NCBI RefSeq assembly: GCF_949987515.2
Contig: NC_082694.2
Location: 57,782,080 to 57,846,079, forward strand
From: Delphinus delphis
Taxonomy: Eukaryota > Chordata > Mammalia > Artiodactyla > Delphinidae
Length of the DNA stretch: 64,000 nucleotides
Reading direction: 5' to 3'
Of this stretch, positions 49,645-60,883 are shown piece after piece. The notes under the pieces were generated by a model. The model was not told the DNA's origin, did no database searches, and worked only from the letters and a program-made list of their open reading frames with translations. Each line of letters starts with the position of its first letter. The first letter of the stretch is position 1. The translations under genes were made by a program, and so were the position numbers.

Positions 49645-49840
49645 GACACAGTGCTAGATGCTCTACAAATGTTATCTTCTTGAATTTTGACAACAAGCCA
49701 GCAAGAGAGGTGGCATTCCTATTTTATGAATGAGAAAACTAAAGCGCAGGCAGATTAAGTAATCTTGGGTAAAATCGCACAGCCAACATGTGGCAGGGAT
49801 TTAAGTCCAGGTATGGCTGAATTCATTGCCTGTTTTGACA
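49645..49840 (-). mobile_element. MIR element
   Basis: ATTTTATGAATGAGAAAACTA, GCACAGCCAACATGTGGCAG, GGATTTAAGTCCAGG: reverse MIR. Confidence 0.7.
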
Positions 49841-51784
49841 ACCTCCCCGAAAACTGTGGTGCTTACACATCCACGTGGCACTCATCTGCATGTGAGGTGA
49901 CATTCAGAGCTTAAACCTTGAAAAGATATGATACGATATGCCACAGAACCAATTAATTGCTCTCTTTTTTATATCCCTTATTGCTCCCCATGTTAACTCA
50001 TGTTCTTTAAAATACTAAGTGCCTGTGCACGTATGCAAACACACGGACACAAACACACAACACACATACACACACACAGGAGAACGTTTGCTTCCTTTTA
50101 GAGAACAACTCTATGAATGATGTCCTGCTTTTTTTTTTTTTTTCTTGACATAGTTGTCAAGAAAAATGGGCAAAAAATGCACTCCTCTCTCCTCTTCCCA
50201 CATTAAAGGATGTTAGTATAGTTAAAAGGTTATGGTTGTGATCTTTTGCATTTTTACACCCTTGTGTTTAAACATTGATGCAGTTATAGACACACAGATT
50301 TCTTTAAAATGTAAGATTAGAGAGTGGGTGCTGGTCACGGGTGCCACACAGCATCCAGGTCTTCATCTCTGAGCACATCTCTGAGGTCATTCATTCCTGA
50401 TGAGATACGATCTGGGAAAAGAGGTATTTTAAGAGCTGTCAGTGTACCAACACAACTTGAATATTTATGTGCCTGAAACCCCTTCGCCCTAACAAGGGTT
50501 GTTGGTTAGGATTTCAACTAATACACTCAACCTCTTTCGTCTAAGCAAAGTTAGGGCAGCCTAACCTTTGGTGGCAAAAAGCCGTTCATTTAGGGAAGAG
50601 AGCAACTTTTGCCTTCCTCTTTCAAGGTTTCATGAGGTTTTTGCTTTGCTTCTAAAGAGGAGATGTTGTGGTCTCTCTCCTGGCACTAGAGAAAATCAGA
50701 ATCGCAATTTGAATAAACAAGAAAAGGATTCTGTTCTTGTATTCTGGCCTTGTCCCTTTTTTCCCCCCATTTCTCAGTAAAATCAAGTCTCTGTGGAAAC
50801 CTTATCACAGGCTCTCAGTCCGTTTTCATAGCTACATCCACAGATCGTGGCGTCAGGAAGAAATCGACCAGGGTATTAATTACCAGCACATGGGTGGGGA
50901 CCAGAGCTTAGCAGTTGCACAGCTACGAAACGGACCCCTCTGAGGAGATAAACAATGAAGGGAAGTGTAATAGGCCTGTATTTCTCTCCCAACATCAATG
51001 ATTTTTAAAATATTTTCCCCAAAAGCAGAATTGTTAGGATGTCAAAGCACCCTGTGATCAAAACCAAGATGGAAGCAATCATTTATTGTTAATATTTTAA
51101 CAGTGATTTTCCCCCAATACAAATAAAACTAGTGTTATAAAAGATAACATGAAAACCCTACTTATTACCCCTGGAATATTTTCTCTTTCTAACCAAGACG
51201 AGAAACGTCTGTGTGTCCTCATCTGTAGAACGTATGAAGTACTCATCACTGTTACCTCTAGATCAGACTACATTGAGGAAAAAAGTGGTATCCAGCCAAG
51301 TGACCAAGAGGAAGATCTTTATGAGTTTATGAGTCTGTGAGAACATTTATGAATTCCCTAAGCCTGAGAAAGTTTATGATAGGAAGATAAATAGCATATT
51401 AAGAATTTGGTGTTCAGGTTCTAGTGGGACAATGAATTCATTGTGACCATGGGCTGTAAACATAAAGTAATTAGACAAGAAAAGTAATTTTAAATGTATG
51501 AGTTAACATTACATACAGAAATACAAAGTATGGCATCTCTTGAACACTTATTTTTAAAAGATGCCAATTTAGAATTGAATTTCTACCAAAAAGGAGCCTA
51601 AGAATTCAGATACTTAAAATGTTTATTCAACAATAACACATTTGAACGCTTGCACGTTCTGAATTAGAGGTCTGAATTAATGAAGACTGAAAGTTTTCCT
51701 GAGGTTTAAAATTATTTGGTCGATAATGAAATGCAATATCTAGGGAAACTGGTATAAATTTCCTTTCAGAAAATCCATCAAAGA
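49841..51784. other. Mostly unique sequence
   Basis: An imperfect (CA)n tract lies at 50039-50079. No gene recognised. Confidence 0.4.
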
Positions 51785-52058
51785 ACAGACTTGTGGTTGC
51801 CAAGGGGGAGGGCGGGTAGGGGAGAAATGGATTGGAGGTTTGGGATTAGCAGATGTAAACTATTACATATAGAATGGATAAACAACAAGGTCCTACTATA
51901 TATAGCACAGGGGACTATATTCCAATATCCTATGATAGACCATAATGGAAAAAAATATTAAAAAAGAATGTATTTTATATTATAGCTGAATCACTTTGCT
52001 GTACGGCAAAAATTAACACATTGTAAAGCAACTACACTTCAGTAAAAATGCGTTTAAA
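51785..52058 (+). mobile_element. 5'-truncated L1 3' end
   Basis: GACTTGTGGTTGCCAAGGGG, GGATAAACAACAAGGTCC, CTGAATCACTTTGCTGTAC, AGCAACTACACTTCAGTAAA: plus-strand L1 3' end. Flanks AAATCCATCAAAG and AAGTCCATCGAAG form a slightly diverged target-site duplication. Confidence 0.85.
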
Positions 52059-52527
52059 AAGTCCATCGAAGTATAAAAATCATATTGAAATTCTACTCTC
52101 TCTGAGATACTTTGAAACCCATCAGAGACTCATTTTTTTCAGGAGAGAAAGAGAAATGTACAGGAGAATTTGTCAAGGAAAAGAACAAACTACCTGAGCT
52201 TTTCACCACCCAAAAGAAAAACCATAGACTTTTAAATAAATAGTACATTTGACTAACTTACGTTGCTTTAAATAGTATTTCTTTTTTTTTAATGTTTGCA
52301 TTTGCAGTTACAAAGATGACTGGCTATTACAATTTGTCGGGATGGTTTAGCCTCTGTAAACGTCATATTGAGTTTAGTTGGCCTCAGCAATATGTAAACA
52401 GGGCACGAAAGACACTTGGTTCAGCCCAGCACCCTGCTGATTATGGCTCAAATAACAATTGTCCTCACCGTGACAGGTAGAACTGCCTTAAACAGGTGGC
52501 CTGTTTTGTTTTTCAGCAAAATGGTAA

Positions 52528-52529
<2 letters not shown>
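52059..52529. other. Unique sequence
   Basis: Nothing recognised. Confidence 0.4.

Positions 52530-52569
<40 letters not shown>
52530..52569 (+). repeat. (GT)20 microsatellite
   Basis: Uninterrupted TG repeat of about 40 bp, likely variable in length between individuals. Confidence 0.97.
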
Positions 52570-52573
<4 letters not shown>

Positions 52574-53034
52574 ATTAAAAAACTGGGAGGGGGAAAGTGT
52601 TTCTATCATCTCCAACCAAGACATAGCTAAATATGAAAAGGCAGAATGAAGAAAGTACCATTCAAACAAAATTAATACACAGGAAAAAAAGTGTGAAACA
52701 ACTCTCCAGAAACTGTATCACTGGCTTTTCACAATTTGATGCCAAAATTTGTGGTTGAGAAGGAAGACTGGAATAATAACACTGCCATGTATTAACATAG
52801 CATCTTTTTCTGAGAAGCTCTTAATATATTGTGATCATTCGGTCTTTCCCTGAGCTGCCGTCCAAATAGCTCCTGAAAACTTTTGAGTCAAAACTACTCT
52901 GGAAAATCATTATGCCATGTCAAGCTACTCTAACTCAGGGATGGACAACCCAGTACTAAGCATTTTCTGGGGCCCCTTGAGATTTTATTAACCAATGTCT
53001 TTGCATACAGTTTCCACATTGACCAAATCTCCCC

Positions 53035-53037
<3 letters not shown>
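52570..53037. other. Unique sequence
   Basis: Nothing recognised. Confidence 0.4.
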
Positions 53038-53074
<37 letters not shown>

Positions 53075-53105
53075 ACACACACATGCACATAGGCGCACAC
53101 ACACA
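53038..53105 (+). repeat. Compound (CA)n microsatellite
   Basis: A CA repeat with interruptions (CACAGACACA, CATGCACATAGGCGCACAC). Confidence 0.95.
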
Positions 53106-53869
53106 TCTGTACTGAAATTCAGCAGTTCAACTCAAGGGCAAATTACTCATGTGGCTTAAGTGTACAGAGCAGAGAAAAATGCAGTAAAGTTCATCTTCAG
53201 CCAGAGGAAGGAAAACCTTCCAAGCCACCTGACCCCTTTTCTTCCTTCAGCAGAAGGTCAAGAGTCTTTTGCATTTGGGTGGTGCCTTAAAAGCTGAGGG
53301 ATCATTTCTAAAGTCCTGTTTAAGTGGCAAGAAGTTATACTCTTTCTAATAATGTGGGACAAAGAAACAGGGAGGGGGCTGGGGGAGAGGAGCAGGTGGA
53401 TCATTTTACAGATAAATAACCTGAAGCAAAGTGGACTGGATTGATTTACTTGCATGTTTTCAGAGGGTTCTAAGACTAGGAAACTACAGACTCAGCTCTC
53501 AACCTAGGACTATGTCATAAGGTCTTGTCTTTTAAGATGATAGAAACCTTACATTTTCTTCAGACTCCATTATAGTTCGGCCTAGAAAAATAAACTAAAA
53601 AACTAAAAATAAATAAATAAATGAAAAAAGATCATGTTGCCCAAGAAATTCACATATTCATTTAATGAGCTCTCTATTCTCATTTTCAGAGAATTACATT
53701 ATGTGTGTTTTTAACATTGAATGTTATAAATAATGCATGACACAGTTATTACCAATATTGTGTTGGCTATAGGTAAAATGTACCCATAGATTAGTTATAA
53801 CCATATTATCCAGACCAAAATATCAGAGAAATTAGTCTGATAACCTCTATTCATTGATATACTGGTTCA
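53106..53869. other. Unique sequence
   Basis: Nothing recognised, apart from (AAAT)n at 53600-53622. Confidence 0.4.
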
Positions 53870-53970
53870 CTCACCCCTTCAAAATTTAACGTGTACTTAT
53901 TATGCAGTAGGCATTAGGCTTGGTGCTCTAAGGAAAGGAGTGAACAAGTGAACAAGATAGACTGTGGAAA
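53870..53970 (-). mobile_element. L2 3' end fragment
   Basis: CGTGTACTTATTATGCAGTAG, GCATTAGGCTTGGTGCTC, GAACAAGTGAACAAGATAG: reverse L2. Confidence 0.55.
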
Positions 53971-54639
53971 GACGATTATATTAGGAAACCTGAAATGGCT
54001 GATCACTATACCAAGAGAACGTTGCATAGCCTCCATCCCAGTTACCTTCCCTGGAGAGTAAAGAAGTGTACATTTCCCATGAGATACTCTACTCTTCTTG
54101 ATATGGTCATACCATCAGGACAGAAGTTCACAGCATCCAAGTGTGTGTCCCACTTTTTGGAGGTTCATTCATAAGTTTGAAAAGACATTAAAGTCCTTTG
54201 TCTACAGGAGTTAATCAATAAACTTCATTAAAAGAATGATTGAATTGTGTAGTGTAAGGACGGTAAAGAGGTTTCCTTCACTCCACATCTGAACTCTGAA
54301 AGTTGCTATGGTAGCTCATGGGATGACCCTGTTACCAGCTAAATTGTGTGTAGATGAAAATCTCTCCAAGAGTTAAGGTATTATGTTCAAGCATCAGAAT
54401 TCATAGTAGGGATCTAAGGACCAAAGTCCCAGCTACCTAAATTGCCACAATCAATTAGTGACAGTCTAAATCCTTTTGACTTTTTTTTTTATTCTTCAGT
54501 TAAAATCTCATATTTGGATTGGGTGGCCTATACAACCCTGTATTTCTCAGTCTTTATTTCTCATCACTTTTCCATATGCATTAAGCGTTCTAAACAGACC
54601 AAACGTCTTTGTACATCACAGGAAGCAAGTTGATGTCTC
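53971..54639. other. Unique sequence
   Basis: Nothing recognised. Confidence 0.4.
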
Positions 54640-54985
54640 ATGCCACTGTGGTTTTGCATGTCACTCCTCCAGCAAGTCTTCCTAGAAAACCTCTAGTGGT
54701 CCTTTAAGACTCAACGCAGCCAGCAGCTTCTCTTGAAAGCCCTATTTGATCTTCTCCTCTTCATTCCCTTCCTCTCTGTGCAAAGCCCCCTCTTCTCTCT
54801 ACGTGGCATAACACCCCAATCATACCTCTATTCTGTATTTGCTTGCTTGTCCCTCTGTCTTCCCCGCATGTCAAGCTGGAAACTTCTGGAAGGCAAAGAT
54901 TTTTACTTATTCACCTCTGCTTCTCTCCACAGACCCAGCTAGGAGGACTGCAGTAAATGTTCATTGGTTAAATGATTGGATTTAA
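54640..54985 (+). mobile_element. L2 3' end
   Basis: CCTTTAAGACTCAACGCAGC, CTTCTCTTGAAAGCCC, CCCTCTGTCTTCCCCG, GGAAGGCAAAGATTTTTAC, AGTAAATGTTCATTGGTTAAA: L2 3' order. Confidence 0.65.
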
Positions 54986-55509
54986 AAAGTGAATGAAAGC
55001 AGCATTCCCATGAAAGTTGAGAACTCACTTTCCCTTACCTTCTCCCCTTTCTTGTTTAGAGGCGGATGCCTGGGTCTGCACTAGATCTGCAGTGTTTCAG
55101 GCAAGTTCCAGTCCTTAGGCACCTCACCATTTTTCCAGCTTGCCTGGAGGTTGTACTGTACACCCAGAGTATACAACAGCAGGGGTGCTGAAGCATTCAT
55201 AGGGTGTGACGGCGACTTTTTCTTAGTCTGATATCAGAACCTCAGAACCATTCCTTATGCTGTCATTTTTTCTTTATGTCATTAGTTTCCCACCAGGAAC
55301 TGAGGCCTCAGGGCTGACCCATGCAAATTGTGCCTGAACCACAATGTACTCCCCACATCATTTATGCCTCACCTCCTCTTAACGTCCGCTTTTCTTCACC
55401 TGACAACACCTGCCTTAAAACATGCATTACCCAGACCAACCCTCACTTCATTTCTCTGCATGTACTATGATCCGAAGCTTCATCCATGTTTTTTTTTTCA
55501 GTTTTCACG
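54986..55509. other. Unique sequence
   Basis: Nothing recognised. Confidence 0.4.
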
Positions 55510-55898
55510 TTTTATTTATTTATTTATTTATTTTTTACATCTTTATTGGCGTATAATTGCTTCACAATGGTGTGTTAGCTTCTGCTTTATAACAAAGTGA
55601 ATCAGTTATACATATACATATGTTCCCATATCTCTTCCCTCTTGCGTCTCCTTCCCTCCCACCCTCCCTATCCCACCCCTCTAGGTGGTCACAAAGCACC
55701 CAGCTGATCTCTCTGTGCTATGCGGCTGCTTCCCACTAGATGTCTACCTTACGTTTGGTAGTGTGTATATATCCATGCCACTCTCTCGTTTTGTCACAGC
55801 TTACCCTTCCCCCTCCCCATATCGTCAAGTCCATTCTCTAGTAGGTCTGTGTCTTTATTCCTGTCTTATCCCTAGGTTCTTCATGACATTTTTTTTTC

Positions 55899-58800
55899 TT
55901 AAATTCCATATATATGTGTTAACATACGGTATTTGTCTTTCTCTTTCTAACTTACTTCACTCTGTATGACAGACTCTAGGTCCATCCACCTCATTACAAT
56001 TAGCTCAATTTCATTTCTTTTTTTTTTTTTTTTTCCTTTTTTGCGGTACGTGGCCCTCTCACTGCTGCGCCTCTCCCGTCGCGAAGCACAGGCTCCGGAC
56101 GCGCAGGCTGAGAGGCCATGGCTCACGGGCCCAGCTGCTCCGCGGCACGTGGGATATTCCCGAACCGGAGCATGAACCCGTGTCCCCTGCATTGGCAGGC
56201 GGACTCTCAACCACTGCACCACCAGGGAAGCCCAATTTCATTTCTTTTTATGGCTGAGTAATATTCCATTGTATATATGTGCCACATCTTCTTTATCCAG
56301 TCATCCGATGATGGACACTTAGGTTGCTTCCATCTCTGGGCTATTGTAAATAGAGCTGCAATGAACATTTTGGTACATGACTCTTTTTGAATTATGGTTT
56401 TCTCAGGGTATATGCCAGTAGTGGGATTGCTGGGTCATATGGTAGTTCTATTTGTAGTTTTTTAAGGAACCTCCATACTGTTCTCCATAGTGGCTGTACC
56501 CAATTCACATTCCCACCATCAGTGCAAGAGGGTTCCCTTTTCTCCACACTCTCTCCAGCATTTATTGTTTCTAGATTTTTTGATGATGGCCATTCTGACT
56601 GGTGTGAGATGCCATCTCATTATAGTTTTGATTTTCATTTGTCTAATGATTAATGATGTTGAGCATTCTTTCATGTGTTTGTTGGCATTCTGTATATCTT
56701 CTGTGGAGAAATGTCTATTTAGGTCTTCTGCCTATTTTTGGATTGCGTTGTTTGTTTTTTGTTATTGAGCTGCATGAGCTGCTTATAAATTTTGGAGATT
56801 AATCCTTTGTCAGTTGCTTCATTTGCAAATATTTTCTCCCATTCTGAGGGCTGTCTTTTGGTCTTGTTTATGGTTTCCTTTGCTGTGCAAAAGCTTTGAA
56901 GTTTCATTAGGTCCCATTTTTTTATTTTTGTTTTTATTTCCATTTCTCTAGGAAGTGGGTCAAAAAGGATCTTGCTGTGATTTATGTCATAGAGTGTTCT
57001 GCCTATGCTTTCCTCTAAGAGTTTGATAGGTTCTGGCCTTACATTTACGTCTTTAATCCATTTTCAGCTTATTTTTGTGTACGGTGTTAAGGAGTGATCT
57101 AATCTCATACTTTTACATGTACCTGTCCAGTTCTCCCAGCACCACTTATTGAAGAGGCTGTCCTTTCTCCACTGTACATTCCTGCCTCCTTTATCAAAGA
57201 TAAGGTGACCATATGTGCGTGGGTTTATCTCTGGGCTTTCTATCCTGTTCCATTGATCTATCTTTCTGTTTTTGTGCCAGTACCATACTGTCTTGATTAC
57301 TGTAGCTTTGTAGTATAGTCTGAAGTCAGGGAGACTGATTCCTCCAGCTCCGTTTTTCGTTCTCAAGATTGCTTTGGCTATTCGGGGTCTTTTGTGTTTC
57401 CATACAAATTGTGAAATTTTTTGTTCTAGTTCTCTGAAAAATGTCATTGGTAGTTTCATAGGGATTGCATTGAATCTGTAGATTGCTTTGGGTAGTAGAG
57501 TCATTTTCACAATGTTGATTCTTCCAATCCAAGAATATGGTATATCTCTCCATCTATTTGTATCATCTTTAATTTTTTTCATCAGTGTCTTAAAATTTTC
57601 TGCATATAGGTCTTTTGTCTCTTTAGGTAGGTTTATTCCTAGATAGTTTATTCTTTTTGTTGCAATGGTAAATGGGAATGTTTTCTTGATTTCAATTTCA
57701 GATTTTTCAACATTAGTGTATAGGAATGCCAGAGATTTCTGTGCATTAATTTTGTACCCTGCTACTTTACCAAATTCATTCATTAGCTCTAGTAGTTTTC
57801 TGGTAGCATCTTTAGGATTCTCTATGTATAGTATCATGTCATCTGCAAACAGTGACAGCTTTACTTCTTCTTTTCTGATTTAGATTCCTTTTATTTCCTT
57901 TTCTTCTCTGATTGGTGTGGCTAAGACTTCCAAAACTATGTTGAATAAGAGTGGTGAGAGTGGGAAACCTTGTCTTGCTCCTGATCTTAGTAGAAATGCT
58001 TTCAGCTTTTCACCATTGAGGATGATGTTGGCTGTGGGCTTGTCATATATGACCTTTATTATATTGAGGAAAGTTCCCTCTGTGCCTACTTTCTGCAGGG
58101 TTTTTATCATAAATGGGTGTTGAATTTTGTCAAAAGCTTTCTCTGCATCTATTGAGATGATCATATGGTTTTTCTCCTTCAATTTGTTAATATGGTGTAT
58201 CACAATGATTGATTGATTTGTATATATTGAAGAATCCTTGCATTCCTGGAATAAACCCCACTTGATCATGGTGTATGATCCTTTTAATGTGCTGTTGGAT
58301 TCTGTTCGCTAGTATTTTGTTGAGGATTTTTGCAACTATGTTCATCAGTGATATTGGCCTGTAGTTTTCTTTCTTTGTGACATCCTTGTCTGGTTTTGGT
58401 ATCAGGGTGATGGTGGCCTCGTACAATGAGTTTGGGAGTGTTCCTCCCTCTGTTATATTTTGGAAGTTTGAGAAGTATAGGTGTTAACTCTTCTCTAAAT
58501 GTTTGAGAGAATTCGCCTGTGAAGCCATCTGATCCTGGGCTTTTGTTTGTTGGAAGATTTTTAATCACAGTTTCAATTTCAGTGCTTGTAATTGGTCTGT
58601 TCATATTTTCTATTTCTTTCTGATTCAGTCTTGGCAGTTTGTGCATTTCTAAGAATTTGTCCATTTCTTCCAGATTGTCCATTTTACTGGCATAGAGTTG
58701 CTTGTAGTAATCTCTCACGATCTTTTGTATTTCTGCAGTGTCAGTTGTTACTTCTCCTTTTACATTTCTAATTCTATTGATTTGAGTCTTCTCCCTTATT

Positions 58801-59945
58801 TTCTTGATGAGTCTGGCTAATGGTTTATCAATTTTGTTTATCTTCTCAAAGAACCAGCTTTTAGTTTTATTGATCTTTGCTATCGTTTCCTTCATTTCTT
58901 TTTCATTTATTTCTGATCTGATTTTTATGACTTCTTTCCTTCTGCTAACGTTGGGGGTTTTTTGTTGTTCTTTCTCTCATTTCTTTAGGTGCAAGGTTAG
59001 GTTGTTTAGTTGAGATGTTTCCTGTTTCTTAAGGTAGGATTGTATTGCTACAAACTTCCCTCTTAGAATTGCTTTTGCTGCATCCCATAGGTTTTGGGTT
59101 GTTGTGTCTCCATTGTCATTTGTTTCTAGGTATTTTTTGATTTTCTCTTTGATTTCTTCAGTGCTCACTTCGTTATTAAGTAGTGTATTGTTTAGCCTCC
59201 ATGTGTTTGTATTTTTTACAGATCTTTTCCTGTAATTGATATCTAGTCTCATAGCGTTGTGGTTGGAAAAGATGTTTGATACAATTTCAATTTTCTTAAA
59301 TTTACCAAGGCTTGATTTGTGACCCAAGATATGATCTATCCTGGACAATGTTCCATGAGCACTTGGGAAAAATGTGTATTCTGTTGTTTTTGGATGGAGT
59401 GTCCTATAAATATCAATTAAGTCCATATTGTTTAATGTATCATTTAAAGCTTGTGTTTCCTTATTTATTTTCATTTTGGATGATCTGTCCATTGGTGAGA
59501 GTGGGGTGTTAAAGTTCCCTACTATGAATGTGTTACTGTTGATTTCCCCTTTTATGGCTGTTAGTATTTGCCTTATGTATTCAGGTGCTCCTATGTTGGG
59601 TGCATAAATATTTACAATTGTTATATCTTCATCTTGGATCGATCCCTTGATCATTATGTAGTGTCCTTCTTTGTCTCTTCTAGTAGTCTTTATTTTAAAG
59701 TCTATTTTGTTTGATATGAGAATTGCTACTCCAGCTTTCTTTTGGTTTCCATTTGCATGCAATACCTTTTTCCATCCTCTTACTTTCAGTCTGTATGTGT
59801 CTCTAGGTCTGAAATGGGTCTCTTGTAGACAGCATATATATGGGTCTTGTTTTTGTATCCATTCAGCCAATCTGTGTCTTTTGGTGGGAGCATTTAGTCC
59901 ATTTACATTTAAGGTAATTGTCGATATGTATGTTCCTATCCCCAT
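55899..59945 (-). pseudogene. L1 ORF2 (endonuclease/reverse transcriptase), disrupted
   Basis: ORF2p nicks target DNA and reverse-transcribes L1 RNA. Intact length would be about 1,270 residues. From 59945 the endonuclease domain runs about 230 residues with N13, E42 (QETH), Y114 and D204 (RIDH) present. The usual GDFN reads GNFN (N144, codon 59514-59516) and the usual SDH reads SNH (N228, codon 59262-59264). The RT domain follows with its FADD motif at 57835-57849. Lesions in order: TGA at 58977; a 2-bp loss near 58465; a 4-bp gain (CATT) near 58208; TAA at 57880 where the family has Gln; TGA at 57064; a frameshift near 56765; a SINE at 56023-56233; TAG at 55947. Expected stop at 55899 (ends HIYGI). 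Non-functional. Confidence 0.93.
56023..56233 (-). mobile_element. CHR-type SINE inside L1 ORF2
   Basis: Same orientation as the L1. Target-site duplication AATTTCATTTCTTTTT at 56007-56022 and 56234-56249. It splits the last ~115 codons of ORF2 between residues coding KRNEI. It carries its own changes (GCGCCTCTCCCGTCGCGAAGC lacks the usual GTGGC or CCACAAC segment). It shows that SINE activity continued after this L1 landed. Confidence 0.96.
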
Positions 59946-60883
59946 TTTCTTAATTGTTTTGTGTTTGTTATTGTAGGTCTTTTTCTTCTCTTGTGTTTCT
60001 TGCCTAGAGAAGTTCCTTTAGCATTTGCTGTAAAGCTGGTTTGGTGGTGCTGAACTCTCTCAGCTTTGCTTGTCTGTAAAGGTTTTAATTTCTCCATCAA
60101 ATATGAATGAGATCCTTGCTGGGTACAGTAATCTTGAAAGTTTTTCTCCTTCATCACTTTAAATATGTCCTGCCAGTCCCTACTGGCTTGCAGAATTTCT
60201 GCTGAAAGATCAGCTGTGAACCTTATGGGGATTCCCTTGTGTGTTATTTGTTGTTTTTCCCTTGCTGCTTTTAATATGTTTTCTTTGTATTTAATTTTTG
60301 ATAGTTTGATTAATATGTGTCTTGGCGTATTTCTGCTTGGATTTATCCTGTATGGGACTCTCTGTGCTTCCTGGACTTGATTAACTATTTCCTTTCCCAT
60401 ATTAGGAAAGTTTTCAACTATGATGTCTTCAAATATTTTCTCAGTCCCTTTCTTTTTCTCTTCTTCTTCTGGAACCCCTATAATTCAAATGTTGGTGCGT
60501 TTAATGTTGTCCCAGAGGTCTCTGAGACTGTCCTCAGTTCTTTTTTCTTTATTCTGCTCTGCAGTAGTTATGTCCACTTTTTTATCTTCCAGGTCACTTA
60601 TCCATTCTTCTGCCTCACTTATTCTGCTATTGATCCCATCTAGAGTATTTTTCATTTCATTTATTGTGTTGTTCATCATTGCTTGTTTCATCTTTTGTAC
60701 TTCTAGGTCCTTGTTAAATGTTTCTTGCATTTTGTCTATTCTATTTCCAAGATTTTGGATCATCTTTACTATCATTATTCTGAATTCTTTTTCAGGTAGA
60801 CTGCCTATTTCCTCTTCATTTGTTAGGTCTGGTGGGTTTTTATCTTGCTCTTTCATCTTCTGTGTGTTTTTCTGTCTTCTCAT
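59936..60883 (-). pseudogene. L1 ORF1 (RNA-binding protein), one premature stop
   Basis: L1 ORF1p is the trimeric nucleic-acid chaperone that coats L1 RNA in the cytoplasm. The frame from ATG at 60883 to the stop at 59936 is 316 codons including the terminator, close to the usual length. It has a charged N-terminus (MRRQKNTQKMK), a coiled-coil segment (about residues 35-125), then RRM-like and C-terminal parts (NPSRNTPRHILIKLS; GIPIRFTADLSAEILQASRDW). The only lesion seen is a TGA at 60485-60487 after residue 132, where the family has arginine (NI-R-IIGVPEE), as expected from a CGA to TGA change at a CpG. The reading frame continues unbroken after it. Its last codons overlap the first codons of ORF2 by about 10 bp in another frame. 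Confidence 0.92.

Noticed and set aside
55947..56222. 91-codon ORF on the minus strand
   Set aside because: Fusion of SINE sequence with the L1 ORF2 C-terminus caused by the nested insertion.
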